DNA of 64,000 nt from an uncultured Rhodospirillales bacterium (GTDB lineage Bacteria; Pseudomonadota; Alphaproteobacteria; Acetobacterales; Acetobacteraceae): positions 1-64,000 of the forward strand of contig CAIYSR010000041.1 in NCBI GenBank assembly GCA_903928895.1, in the 5' to 3' direction. Every line of letters starts with the position of its first letter. Within the stretch, counting starts at the first letter, position 1. The notes beneath the pieces are model-generated. The model was not told the DNA's origin. It saw only the letters and a program-made list of their open reading frames with translations, and ran no database searches. Both the position numbers and the translations under genes were made by a program. This document shows, piece after piece, positions 9,071-19,962 of this stretch.

Positions 9071-10366
9071 ATGGATATCGTCACCGATATCGTCACCGTC
9101 CTGCTGCTGATCCTGCTCAACGGGCTGCTGGCGCTGGGCGAGTTGTCGCTGATCTCCTCCAACCGGGCGCGGCTCTCGGTGATGGAACGCAAGGGCGTCA
9201 AGGGCGCGACTCTGGCGCGGCAGATGGCGGAGGAGCCGCAGCAGTTCCTGCCCACGGCGCAGGTCGGCATCACCCTGGTCGGCATCCTGTCCGGCGTGTT
9301 CGGCGGTGCCCATGTGGCCCAGGGCCTGACCCCGTTGATGGAGCAGGTGGTGGGACGTGGGCAGCTCGCGGTGTCGCTGTCGCTTGCCGTGGTGGTGGTG
9401 GTGATCACCTATTTCACCATGGTGCTCGGCGAACTCGTCCCCAAGCAACTCGCGCTGCGGCAGCCCGAGCGGGTGGCGGTGGTGGCCGCGCCGGCGCTGC
9501 GCGTGTTGGCGCGGATGACGATGCCGGTGGTGTGGGTGCTCAGCCAATCCTCGGCGGCGGTGCTGTATCTGCTCGGCGCGCACCGGGCGCCGCCGCAGAC
9601 GGTGACGGAAGAGGAACTCAAGGCGCTGCTGGTGGAGGGCGAGGAGACCGGGGTACTCGAATCGGGCGAGCGCGACATGATCGAGCGCGTGCTGCGGCTG
9701 GCCGACAAGCCGGTCCGCGCGATCATGACGCCACGCACCGATATCGCCTGGATCGACCGCACCGATGCCGCGACCGACATCATCGCCGCTTTGAAATCGG
9801 CGCCGCATTCGCGCTTCGTGGTGTGCGACGGGCGGATCGACAACGTGGTCGGCGTGGTGCAGGCCAAGGATATTCTGGACCGCATCCTCGATGGCAAGGA
9901 GTTGTCGATCGCGGCCGCGTTGCGCCAGCCGATGGTGATGCCGGATACCGTGACCGCGCTGGACGCGCTCGAGCGGCTGAAGGCGGATCCGCGCGGGATG
10001 GCGCTGGTGCTGGATGAATACGGCAGCTTCGAGGGGCTGGTCACTGCGGCGGACGTGTTGCAGGCAATTGTCGGCGATCCCGAGCTGCCCGAGCCCGCGG
10101 CGGGCGCCGAGGCGGTGCCGGAGGGCGAGCTGACGCTCGACGGGGCCTTGCCGGTGGACGAGCTCAAGGCCCGGCTCGACCTGCCGGACCTGCCGGCGGA
10201 GGGCAGCTATCACACGCTCGGCGGGCTGATCCTGGCGCTGTTGCGCCGGGTGCCGCATGCCGGGGATCGCATCGTCTTCGGCGGCTGGCTGTTCGAGGTC
10301 ACCGAGATGGACGGGCGGCGGGTGGAGCGGGTGCGGGCGACCCGCGAGGCCCTCGCCGAAGGATAG
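9071..10366 (+). CDS. CNNM/CorC-type hemolysin-family protein (DUF21-CBS-CorC_HlyC)
   Basis: 431 aa. Residues 1-190 form the DUF21 membrane domain with about four helices (LLLILLNGLLALGELSLISSNRARL, GILSGVFGG, MVLGELVPKQLAL). Residues 205-335 are a CBS pair (IMTPRTDIAWID, VLDEYGSFEGLVT), and 350-431 are the CorC_HlyC domain. Family proteins are implicated in Mg2+/Co2+ efflux at the inner membrane; the hemolysin name is historical. ATG 9071 begins MDIVTDIVTVLLLILL; the frame is open further upstream without a better start. Confidence 0.88.
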   Translation: MDIVTDIVTVLLLILLNGLLALGELSLISSNRARLSVMERKGVKGATLARQMAEEPQQFLPTAQVGITLVGILSGVFGGAHVAQGLTPLMEQVVGRGQLAVSLSLAVVVVVITYFTMVLGELVPKQLALRQPERVAVVAAPALRVLARMTMPVVWVLSQSSAAVLYLLGAHRAPPQTVTEEELKALLVEGEETGVLESGERDMIERVLRLADKPVRAIMTPRTDIAWIDRTDAATDIIAALKSAPHSRFVVCDGRIDNVVGVVQAKDILDRILDGKELSIAAALRQPMVMPDTVTALDALERLKADPRGMALVLDEYGSFEGLVTAADVLQAIVGDPELPEPAAGAEAVPEGELTLDGALPVDELKARLDLPDLPAEGSYHTLGGLILALLRRVPHAGDRIVFGGWLFEVTEMDGRRVERVRATREALAEG

Positions 10367-10375
10367 AGCGGACGG

Positions 10376-11620
10376 TCAGCGCCGCAGCCGGGCGAGGGCT
10401 GCCATCGCCATCAGGGCGGTGGTCAGGCGGTCGTCGTCGACCGGCAGGTCGGCGATGTCGGTGCCGCGGTCCTCGGCGTCGGGGTCGCGGATCCAGTCCT
10501 GCGGGAACAACGCAACGGTGGCTTCGCGGAACTTTGTCGGCGGGACCGGGTGGGCGTTGGTGCTGGCCGCGAGCAGGGCGGCGCACAGGTCGCCACCGGC
10601 GAAGCCGCCGAGATGGGTGAGCGGCGTCGGCCGCGGGTTGAACTTGAGGAACCACAGCTTGCCCGTCGCCTCGTCGTGCCGGAAGTCGAGCCCGCTGAAG
10701 CCGCTGAAGCCGAGGCGGCCGACCAGCTTGCGGGCGGCATCGGTCATCCCGGGATCATTGACCAGGCGGACGGCGCTGCTGGCGGCGCTGTTGGGCGGAT
10801 AGACCCGCTCCGAGACGGCGGCAAAGCCCCCGAGCCAGCGGCCGTCGAGCGAGACCGCCGAATAGCTGGCGGGGCGGCCGGGCGGCATGATCTCGATGGC
10901 GAGTTGCGGCCCGTCCTGCAGCGGCTGCGTCAGGTCGCCGATCACGTGCAGGCCGGTCGCGACCGAATGCCATGCGTAGCGCAGCGCCCAGCCAAGCCCG
11001 CGCCGGGGCGGCTCGGTATAGGTGAGGTCGGCATAGCTGGCGCGGAGTTCATCGAGATCGTAGCAGACACGGACGCGATCGCCGCCGGTGCGGCCCTCGC
11101 GGGTGAGCACGACCGGCCAGCCGTTGTCGCGCGCGAAGCCCTTGGCGACCTGGAGGTACGGCACCGGCGCGCTCGGCGGCGCCGGAATGCCGAGCCCGGC
11201 GGCCATGCGGCGGGCCAGCGGCCGGCTGGAGCGGACCGGGAAGGTACGGGCCTCGCCGAGCGAGCGGAGCAGGGTCTCGCGCACGATCGGCGGCATCGCC
11301 ACGCGGAACTGGCCACCCGGCGCGCGGGCGCCATCCCAGGCGAGCGCCATGTTCTGCAACAGATGTGCCGCCGCCTCATCGCAGGGGACGACGAAACGGG
11401 GGTGGAACGCCAGAATGGCGCGCACCACCGGCCCGATCACGCCCATCCGCAAATTCCGCACGTCCAGGCTGAAGCGATAGTCGACGTGGCGCGACAAGGC
11501 GAGCAGCCCGGCGGGGTCGGCAAGAATGCCGACTTCGAAGCCGGCGAGTTTCAGGGCGCGGGGCAATCGTGTCGGGCCGAACCAGTCGGCCACGGCGACG
11601 AGGAGGATACGCGGTCGCAT
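10376..11620 (-). CDS. ATP-grasp domain protein
   Basis: 414 aa. The N-terminal 100 residues look like a pre-ATP-grasp Rossmann domain (RILLVAVADWFGPTRLPRALKLAGFEVGI), followed by an ATP-grasp fold: a Lys-rich nucleotide-binding strand (GWPVVLTREGRTGGDRV), QLAIEIMPPGRPASYSAVSLDG, and the metal-binding end with FRHDEATGKLWFLKFNPRPT, where N and neighbouring acidic residues are expected to hold Mg-ATP. The product is a carboxylate-amine or similar ligase of unknown substrate. It converges on the CBS gene with only nine bases between stops. Confidence 0.7.
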   Translation of the reverse strand: MRPRILLVAVADWFGPTRLPRALKLAGFEVGILADPAGLLALSRHVDYRFSLDVRNLRMGVIGPVVRAILAFHPRFVVPCDEAAAHLLQNMALAWDGARAPGGQFRVAMPPIVRETLLRSLGEARTFPVRSSRPLARRMAAGLGIPAPPSAPVPYLQVAKGFARDNGWPVVLTREGRTGGDRVRVCYDLDELRASYADLTYTEPPRRGLGWALRYAWHSVATGLHVIGDLTQPLQDGPQLAIEIMPPGRPASYSAVSLDGRWLGGFAAVSERVYPPNSAASSAVRLVNDPGMTDAARKLVGRLGFSGFSGLDFRHDEATGKLWFLKFNPRPTPLTHLGGFAGGDLCAALLAASTNAHPVPPTKFREATVALFPQDWIRDPDAEDRGTDIADLPVDDDRLTTALMAMAALARLRR

Positions 11621-12241
11621 CTATGATGGCTTCCAGGTGGAGACAGGAATCGGTGTCGATGATTGGTCTGCTTCGAGATCGCACGCAAGGCCGCAGGCCC
11701 CTCCGCAGTCCGGCCGCGCGGAAGGATTTGGAGATCGTATCATGCCGGCTGGCAAAACTATATTGCATTGCACAATGATGCCAGCCGGTCCGGCTGAAGA
11801 TCACACGAAGCGCATCATGTCATACCTTTTTAGGAACGATTTCCGCGGCAGCCTTTCTGGCTTTCTGGTTGGCCTGCTGCGGGGCGGACCGGTGTCGGCG
11901 GGTTCGCGGAGGACGAAGCTGCCAGTGCTGGCCTATGGGATCCATCCCGCCATCGGGGGGGCGGAACTCAGCTCCTCGGTGCCGCGGCCACCAAGGATTT
12001 GGGAAGCGCAGCGCTCGGCGATCACGGGAGTGTGAAGTGGCGCGCCGCTCTGCTCCGGACGCTGGGGCGCGTTCCGGCGATGGTGCGGATCGGGGTGGCG
12101 ATCGCCCGCTGAGATGTAACGGGTCGCCGCAGCGCACTGGCGCAGCCGGGCTCAAACCGGCGGCGTGATCGCGCCGGCGCGGAGGTTGTTCCCCGCCGTT
12201 CGGGGTGATACCGAAGATGTCTCAATGCGAAGGGGCAGGGT
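11621..12241. other. 620-bp intergenic region, with a nested palindrome
   Basis: No convincing gene on either strand. The main structure is CCGGCTGGCA (11745-11754) paired perfectly with TGCCAGCCGG (11779-11788). The loop of 24 bases is AT-rich and contains its own short palindrome around TTGCATTGCACAA. Downstream is a short frame ending in the GC-rich stretch before the SDR gene. The hairpin could be part of a non-coding RNA or a regulatory leader; it has no terminal T-run. Confidence 0.35.
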
Positions 12242-12997
12242 ATGAAATTGTTCGATCTGACCGGCAAGGTCGCCATCGTCACCGGTGGCAACGGCGGCAT
12301 CGGCCTTGGCATGGCGGGTGGGCTGGCGGCGGCCGGCGCGCAGGTGGTGCTGTCCGGCCGCAACCAGGCCAAAGGCGACAAGGCGGCGCGCGATCTTGGC
12401 CACGGCGCCATTTTCGTTGCCGCCGATGTCACCCGCAAAGCCGAATGCGCGGCCCTGGTCGAGGCCGTGATGGAGCGCTGCGGCCGGATCGACATTCTCG
12501 TCAACAACGCCGGCATCGCCGTGCGCAAGGCGCCGCAGGACCTCAGCGAGGCCGAATGGCATCGCGTGTTGGACACCAATCTGACCTCGGCCTTCCTGCT
12601 GTGCCAGCTCGTCTACCCGCATATGGTGGCCGGCGGTGGCGGCAAGGTGATCAATATCGGCTCGGTGATGAGCCTGTTCGCTGCCTCCCATACCGCGCCC
12701 TACGCCGCCAGCAAGGGCGCCATCATGCAGCTTACCAAGGCTACCGCCGCGGCCTGGGCGAAGGATGGCATCCAGTGCAACTGCATCCTGCCCGGCTGGA
12801 TCGATACCGATCTCACGGTGGCCGCGCGTGAGCAGGTGCCGGGCCTCAACGAGATGATCCTGGCCCGCACCTCGGCCGGTCGTTGGGGGACGCCGGACGA
12901 CCTCGCCGGCATCGCCGTGTTCCTTGCCAGCCATGCGTCCGACTTCGTCACCGGCGCGGCCATCCCTTGCGACGGCGGATATATGGCGCGGGGGTAG
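12242..12997 (+). CDS. SDR-family NAD(P)-dependent oxidoreductase
   Basis: 251 aa, classical short-chain dehydrogenase. The cofactor motif is TGGNGGIG near residue 15, NNAG is near 88, the catalytic Ser is in NIGSVMS, and the active-site pair is YAASK. The C-terminus PCDGGYMARG is typical of 3-oxoacyl/gluconate-type reductases. Substrate unknown. The ribosome site is GAAGGGGCAGGG upstream of ATG 12242. Downstream lie two inverted palindromic repeats, then the convergent ccmB gene. Confidence 0.88.
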   Translation: MKLFDLTGKVAIVTGGNGGIGLGMAGGLAAAGAQVVLSGRNQAKGDKAARDLGHGAIFVAADVTRKAECAALVEAVMERCGRIDILVNNAGIAVRKAPQDLSEAEWHRVLDTNLTSAFLLCQLVYPHMVAGGGGKVINIGSVMSLFAASHTAPYAASKGAIMQLTKATAAAWAKDGIQCNCILPGWIDTDLTVAAREQVPGLNEMILARTSAGRWGTPDDLAGIAVFLASHASDFVTGAAIPCDGGYMARG

Positions 12998-13004
12998 CAA
13001 GCCC

Positions 13005-13125
13005 TTCTTTTTGAAAAAAGAAGCAAAAACTTTCCGCCCGTTCGGCTTCGCCCTCTCCCGGGAGCGCAGGAGGCCAAACGGATAAAGGTTTTTTGGTTCT
13101 TTTTTTCAAAAAAGAGCCGCTTCGC
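13005..13125. repeat. Dispersed palindromic repeat, copies 2 and 3 in inverted orientation
   Basis: Two AT-rich hairpins related to the one at 3966. The first (about 13008-13035, CCCTTCTTTTTGAAAAAAGAAGC then AAAAACTTT) is reversed relative to the second (about 13084-13118, AAAGGTTTTTTGGTTC then TTTTTTTCAAAAAAGAG). Between them is about 50 bp of GC-rich spacer. The pair lies exactly between the stops of the convergent SDR and ccmB genes, so each hairpin could terminate one gene. The same family at two loci suggests a dispersed genomic repeat. Confidence 0.65.
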
Positions 13126-13135
13126 TTGCCTGACT

Positions 13136-13792
13136 CTACTCCGCGGCCTCGCGCAGGGCCGCCGCGGCGGCGGTGAGGGCGAGCGGGATCGTGCCGGCCA
13201 GGAAGGCGGCGAGCAGCAGCAGATGCGGGCGCGGCGAGAGCCCGCCGCTGGCGGCATCGGCGGCGGCGACGCCGAAGATCAGCACCGGGGCGGCGAGCGG
13301 CAGGATCAGCAGCGGCATCAGCACGCCGCCGCGCCGCGCGCCCAGCACGAGGGCGGCCGCGGCGGTGCCGAGCAGCGACAGCGCGGCCGTGCCGGGCAGC
13401 AATCCGGCGAGCAGGGCAGGGATGGCGTCGTCGGGCATGCGCAGCATGAGCGCGAGCGGGGCTGCGGCGAGCAGCAGCGGCAGGCCGGTGACGAGCCAGT
13501 GGGCCATGGCTTTGGCCCCGGCAATGGCGGCGGGGTGCAGGCCGGAGAGCAGCAGCAGGTCGAGCGAGCCGTCTTCGAGGTCGGCGCCGAGCAGGCGGTC
13601 GAGCGGCAGCAGCGCGGCGAGCAGGGCCGCGACCCATATGATCCCTGGCGCGATGCGGCCGAGGGTTTCGGGGGAGGGGCCGATGGCGAGCGGGAAGAGG
13701 GCGGAGACCAGCACGAAGAACAGCAGGGCGGCGATGGTGTCGCCGCCATGACGCACGGAGAGCCGCATTTCGCGGGCGAGCAGGCGGATCAT
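13136..13792 (-). CDS. ccmB: Cytochrome c biogenesis haem exporter permease CcmB
   Basis: 218 aa, about six membrane helices. Opening [26 protein letters not shown] and the blocks [19 protein letters not shown] and [13 protein letters not shown] are characteristic of CcmB. With CcmA it forms the ABC module of system I cytochrome c maturation that drives haem release to CcmE. The start overlaps the ccmA stop (ATGA at 13789-13792), so translation is coupled. The rest of the ccm cluster is not in this window. Confidence 0.93.
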   Translation of the reverse strand: MIRLLAREMRLSVRHGGDTIAALLFFVLVSALFPLAIGPSPETLGRIAPGIIWVAALLAALLPLDRLLGADLEDGSLDLLLLSGLHPAAIAGAKAMAHWLVTGLPLLLAAAPLALMLRMPDDAIPALLAGLLPGTAALSLLGTAAAALVLGARRGGVLMPLLILPLAAPVLIFGVAAADAASGGLSPRPHLLLLAAFLAGTIPLALTAAAAALREAAE

Positions 13793-14406
13793 GCGAGGGC
13801 AAACTCCACGGCGCCGGGCAGCGGCAGGGGCAGATGGGTCGCGGCGATGACGAGACCGCCACGGTCGCGGTGGCCGGCCAGCAGCAGGCCGAAGCGGGCG
13901 ACGGCGTTGACGTCGAGCCCCAGCGTGGGTTCGTCGAGCAGCCAGATCGGGGCCTCGGAAAGGGCGAGACGGGAGAGCGCGAGGCGGCGTTTCTGCCCGG
14001 CGGAGAGCATGCGCGCGGGCAGATCGGCGAGGCGGGCGAGATCAACGGCGGCGAGGGCGCCGGCGATGGCGTCCGCGGCGCCCCAGAAGCGCAGATTCTC
14101 GGCGACGGAGAGCCCGGGTTTGATGGCGTCCTGGTGGCCGACATAGGCGACGCGGGTGGCGTGCAGCGGCAGGTCGGCGAGGCTGTCCTCGCCGTTCCAG
14201 CGCAAGGTGCCGGCGATCGGGCGGACGAGGCCGGCGAGCAGGCGCAGCAGGGTCGACTTGCCGGAGCCGTTGGGTCCGACCAGCAGCATCGCGCCGCCCG
14301 GGGGCACGGCGAAGCGCAACCGTTCGAACACCAGCCGTTCGCCGCGGAAGGCGGCCAGCCCGTCCGCCACGAGTCCCTCAGCCACCAGTCCTTGAGCCTC
14401 CAGCAC
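13789..14406 (-). CDS. ccmA: Cytochrome c biogenesis ATPase CcmA
   Basis: 205 aa, single nucleotide-binding domain. Walker A is GPNGSGKST, signature motif [13 protein letters not shown], Walker [13 protein letters not shown], and the switch His lies in AATHLPL. The length and the LSAGQ signature are typical of CcmA, the ATPase of the CcmABCD haem-handling complex at the inner membrane. It is divergent from acnA with about 147 bp between, a pairing I recall in other alphaproteobacteria. It may start slightly internally; the first 15 residues are repetitive ([12 protein letters not shown]). Confidence 0.93.
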   Translation of the reverse strand: MLEAQGLVAEGLVADGLAAFRGERLVFERLRFAVPPGGAMLLVGPNGSGKSTLLRLLAGLVRPIAGTLRWNGEDSLADLPLHATRVAYVGHQDAIKPGLSVAENLRFWGAADAIAGALAAVDLARLADLPARMLSAGQKRRLALSRLALSEAPIWLLDEPTLGLDVNAVARFGLLLAGHRDRGGLVIAATHLPLPLPGAVEFALA

Positions 14407-14553
14407 GATCGCGACCCTTTCTCTGCGCCCGCTCCGTGCCTCGTTTGCGGGGTGGTGACAACTATGGTTTAAGCCCGCCGTTACTCATAGACACCCAATG
14501 CCCACCGCCGGGCTCTCCCGTGCGTGCGCGGCAGCAACGCGGAGGCCGATCGC

Positions 14554-17247
<2,694 letters not shown>

Positions 17248-17270
17248 ACGAAAGCGGGTAACTCGGGACA

Positions 17271-17300
17271 GGTTGGGGCTTCACAGCCCCAACCTTGCTT
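17271..17300 (+). terminator. Rho-independent terminator of acnA
   Basis: GGTTGGGGCT-TCAC-AGCCCCAACC is a perfect 10-bp stem with a 4-base loop, 23 bases after the acnA stop, followed by TTGCTTGC. The T-run is short but the stem is very stable. Confidence 0.85.
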
Positions 17301-17362
17301 GCTATAGCCCGCTTCCCGACGGCCAGGGGGGGCGTGCTCCCCCGCTTCGCTCGGCATGTGAT

Positions 17363-17442
<80 letters not shown>

Positions 17443-17554
17443 TTCCAATAACTTACGGCGAGTGCAGCGTTTTTCGCGCCTCGCCCTCCCACGCTCTTCC
17501 TCCGAATTGACCGCCGAGCGCCCTAACTTTTCCCCCCTGGCGGTGTTCGGTTAG

Positions 17555-17977
17555 TCATCCGCCGGTGCCGGCTCGGATTTCGAGTTCGACGGCTCGCAGC
17601 ACGACGGACCGCAGCACGCAGCCGGCCGCCGTCACGCGCCCCGAGGTCCCGGTCTCCCCGCTGTCGCGGCACGCCGCGTCGCGGTCGCCGATCCACAGCC
17701 GTTGGAACGCCTGGAGAGCCGCGAAGTCGTTCTTGGGCAGGCGCGAGCGCAGAGTCGCGTACGCGACGTTCAGGCGCCGGTCCCACACCTTGGTCTCGTC
17801 TGCCATGCACGCGGCCATGGCGAGGTCGTTCCCGCCGGCCGCGGCGAAGCACTTGGCGTAAGCCGGGCTGACGGCGGCTTCGACCTGCACACCCCCGTAG
17901 TCGAGGAGTTGCTCGGCGCGCGCCGGGACGGACGACATCGCGACGAGCGCGAATAGGAGAGCTGATCTCGACACCAT
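17555..17977 (-). CDS. LprI/DUF1311-like exported protein
   Basis: 140 aa with a signal peptide (residues 1-21, SSVPARAEQ). The mature part shows the DUF1311 layout: a short Cys-containing N-terminus (CFAAAGGNDLAMAACMADE), then a helical block WDRRLNVAYATLRSRL, FAALQAFQRLWIGDRDAACR and a final Cys (GCVLRSVVLRAVELE). LprI proteins inhibit lysozyme in some bacteria, but for most of the family the function is unknown. First cargo gene inside the left junction, transcribed toward the tRNA. Confidence 0.75.
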   Translation of the reverse strand: MVSRSALLFALVAMSSVPARAEQLLDYGGVQVEAAVSPAYAKCFAAAGGNDLAMAACMADETKVWDRRLNVAYATLRSRLPKNDFAALQAFQRLWIGDRDAACRDSGETGTSGRVTAAGCVLRSVVLRAVELEIRAGTGG

Positions 17978-18092
17978 GGGCTGACACTCCGGAGGTCGTC
18001 GACGTTGCGATCCTGGGCATTTCCAGCGTCACACGACTTGCTTCCCTTCGCAACACGCCACGCCGCAGGTCAGTGCCGTGGACCAATGGCAA

Positions 18093-18130
18093 AAAAGGAG
18101 AAGGGGGGGCGCCCGAGCGCCTCCCCCCAC
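18093..18130 (-). terminator. Rho-independent terminator after the 18153-18659 gene
   Basis: Read on the - strand, a very stable stem (GGGGGGAGGCGC / GCGCCCCCCC) is followed by TTCTCCTTTTTTG. It lies about 25 bases past the stop of the gene ending at 18153, so it ends that transcript before the LprI-like gene. Confidence 0.8.
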
Positions 18131-18152
18131 CCCCCCGCCGGCAGCGGCGCGA

Positions 18153-18659
18153 TCAGCCCGCCTCCTCGCCGGAGACGAACCAGCACCCCGCGGACGGGCT
18201 CAGGGAGAGACGCAGGGGTCCGCGCAACTCCACCCCGCAGGCGTCGCCTGGGAACATGTCCACCCCGTCGCCGAAGCCGAACCGCAGCCCGCCGCCGGCG
18301 GCAAGCCTGAAGACGCGGTCCTCACCCTCGCCGCCGTTTAGGGACTCCTCGGGGGCGGAGATGACGATGTTGATCAGCCGGACCATTCGCGGGTCCGGCG
18401 GGCAGCCCAGGTCCACGAACGCCTCGCCGTGCGGACCCTCCGGATCCAGCTCGGCCCAGAGGGCGGGCGACCCGTCCTCCCGGAGGAGGGCGCCGGCATG
18501 ACCGGCAAATTCGACGACGCCGAGGCGCAGTCCAAGGGCGCCGGCGAGGCACGCGACCTCGTCGCGGAGCCCCTCCTTCCCCTCGTTGGCCTCCGCGTTC
18601 GCCAGCAGCAGAGTCAGGGGCCGAAGATCGGCCAGGGTCGTCTCCTTCGTGTCGTTCAT
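18153..18659 (-). CDS. Hypothetical acidic protein of the integrative element
   Basis: 168 aa from ATG 18659, which has GGAGA nine bases upstream; the frame is open further but that part is non-coding leader. Begins MNDTKETTLADLRPLTLLLA, has a mixed acidic/hydrophobic middle (GLRLGVVEFAGHAGALL, AELDPEGPHGEAFVDLG) and ends CWFVSGEEAG. No signal peptide or membrane segment. I do not recognise the family. Preceded by an attenuator-like hairpin and a possible leader ORF, and isolated by terminators on both sides, so it is its own small transcription unit. Phage-satellite accessory genes often look like this. Confidence 0.6.
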   Translation of the reverse strand: MNDTKETTLADLRPLTLLLANAEANEGKEGLRDEVACLAGALGLRLGVVEFAGHAGALLREDGSPALWAELDPEGPHGEAFVDLGCPPDPRMVRLINIVISAPEESLNGGEGEDRVFRLAAGGGLRFGFGDGVDMFPGDACGVELRGPLRLSLSPSAGCWFVSGEEAG

Positions 18660-19470
18660 TTCGGTCGTCTCCAAAGCAAAAGGCCCCGCCAGAGACGGAG
18701 CCTTAGGGTTCACGGGATGTGCTCGGTGGGGAGCATCCGCATGAAATCCGCTTGGTCTGCGGGGCCTGCACGGCCGCACTGGCGGCACGACCGGAACAAA
18801 GGCGATAGACCGGGCCTGCCGAGGAGGCGGCAACCCGCCATGGAAGAACCCCAAATCGGCCCTTCCTGGCTCGTAGGAGGTTGGCAAAGCTGTGCCCCTG
18901 AGGTGGGGCGATCTCGGGCGAAGCGCGGCCCTCAGCGAGGCTGATTGCAGCCTCTTTCGGCAATCCGCTTCTGCCCTCGGCTACTCCACGCGATGTCTCA
19001 CCCCGCGATTACCCGTGCCGGCTGGGGTGGGGGGCGTCCCCCCTTAAGGGGGGGCGCCCTCCCGAACTCCCATCACCTTTGGCTGTGGCTGCGAAGATTT
19101 TCTCTCAATCTCCGTCGCTGCCTGAAAGCACGACAGCGGCAAGTGCCCGCCTACCCCGGCAAAGAGTCGCCCCGGAAGGCCCTTCTTGGTCCGCAGACGG
19201 CCCGCCATCCCGGCTCCTGGGCGAGGACAAACCTCTGGCTCAAGGAGGCCCCCGTAGACGCCGGTTGAGGCCCGTTTGGGTGACCTTGCAGCCGACCAAG
19301 CCGTTGCACGTCTCGGGCGGCAAGGGTGGGGAAGGATCGCCCTCCTCCCTATAGGCCGGCGCGCCCGTGCCTCTCCGACCCTCGTGGTTGCCGTTTGGCC
19401 GAACTCGGCGATCAGCTCACCGCGGCGGCCTGGTCATGCTCACTGCGGATCAAGTCTCTTGCAGCGTGGC
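18660..19470. other. 810-bp leader/intergenic region with possible small leader ORF
   Basis: No ordinary gene. On the - strand a frame at 18703-18963 (86 aa) runs into the attenuator hairpin; in another frame the last codons before the hairpin read MRMLPTEHIP and stop. The + strand bases 18841-18885 share a partly conserved motif with 24212-24252 (AAGGGCC with ATTTTGGG on the - strand). A G/C palindrome CCCCCCTTAAGGGGGG lies at about 19030-19050. I suspect a structured RNA leader like those in front of small phage and satellite genes; the rest is featureless. Confidence 0.35.
18678..18704 (-). promoter_or_regulatory. Attenuator-like hairpin before the 18659 start
   Basis: On the - strand, AAGGCTCCG-TCTCTGG-CGGGGCCTT-TTGC forms a 9-bp stem (one G-U) with a short T-run, immediately followed by the GGAGA ribosome site of the 18659 gene. 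The stop codon TAA of the upstream leader frame (18703-18963) overlaps the first base of this stem. That geometry would let leader translation affect hairpin formation. Attenuation is an inference. Confidence 0.5.
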
Positions 19471-19764
19471 TCACGCAGAACGTTGTGATGCCGCGCCGGC
19501 ACCGGCCCACATCAAGATACCGAGGACAAACCCGCAATCATACCACCACCCATGATTCGGCCACTCATATATCCGAACCTTGAAGAAGAGACTTGCCAAG
19601 AGGGCCAGTGGCGCGACCAAGCCGTGGCCGAGACCCAAAAAGAACGCGGGAATCTTGTCGCCTAGGGTAAACACAAAGTAAGCCGGTTCGAGCGGCTGGC
19701 TCGCACAGGCTGCGAGTGAAAGCAAAAGAGTAACCAAGAGCATCGGCCTCATCGACTTCGACAT
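19471..19764 (-). CDS. Small membrane lipoprotein
   Basis: 97 aa. The N-terminus MSKSMRPMLLVTLLLSLAAC is a lipoprotein signal with lipobox LAAC at the cleavage site. It is followed by an aromatic hydrophobic region (AFFLGLGHGLVAPLALLASLFF), a conserved-looking YEWPNHGWWYDCGFVLGILMW block and a short Ala/Ser tail. Probably membrane anchored, of unknown function. The frame is lower in GC than neighbouring genes, consistent with transferred cargo. The ribosome site is weak. Confidence 0.65.
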   Translation of the reverse strand: MSKSMRPMLLVTLLLSLAACASQPLEPAYFVFTLGDKIPAFFLGLGHGLVAPLALLASLFFKVRIYEWPNHGWWYDCGFVLGILMWAGAGAASQRSA

Positions 19765-19899
19765 CTACAATTTCACTTTCTCGGTTGTTAGTCGTTACAA
19801 AAATATAGGTCGGCGTGCTGAAGAATGGCGAGCCCCCTTCATCCAAGCCATGGTCGATCGCCCCTGCTCCGCGTCGAGGCCGCGAATGGTCGCGGATGG

Positions 19900-19940
19900 A
19901 AAAAAGAGAGAGGAGATAGGCCGTGCGGCCCTCTCCTCTC
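19900..19940 (-). terminator. Rho-independent terminator of the htpX-like gene
   Basis: On the - strand GAGAGGAGAGGGCCG-CAC-GGCCTATCTCCTCTC is followed by TCTTTTTTCC, a long stem with a clear T-run, 23 bases after the stop at 19963. Confidence 0.9.
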
Positions 19941-19962
19941 CCTCACCTGCCTTTGTTGGTTC

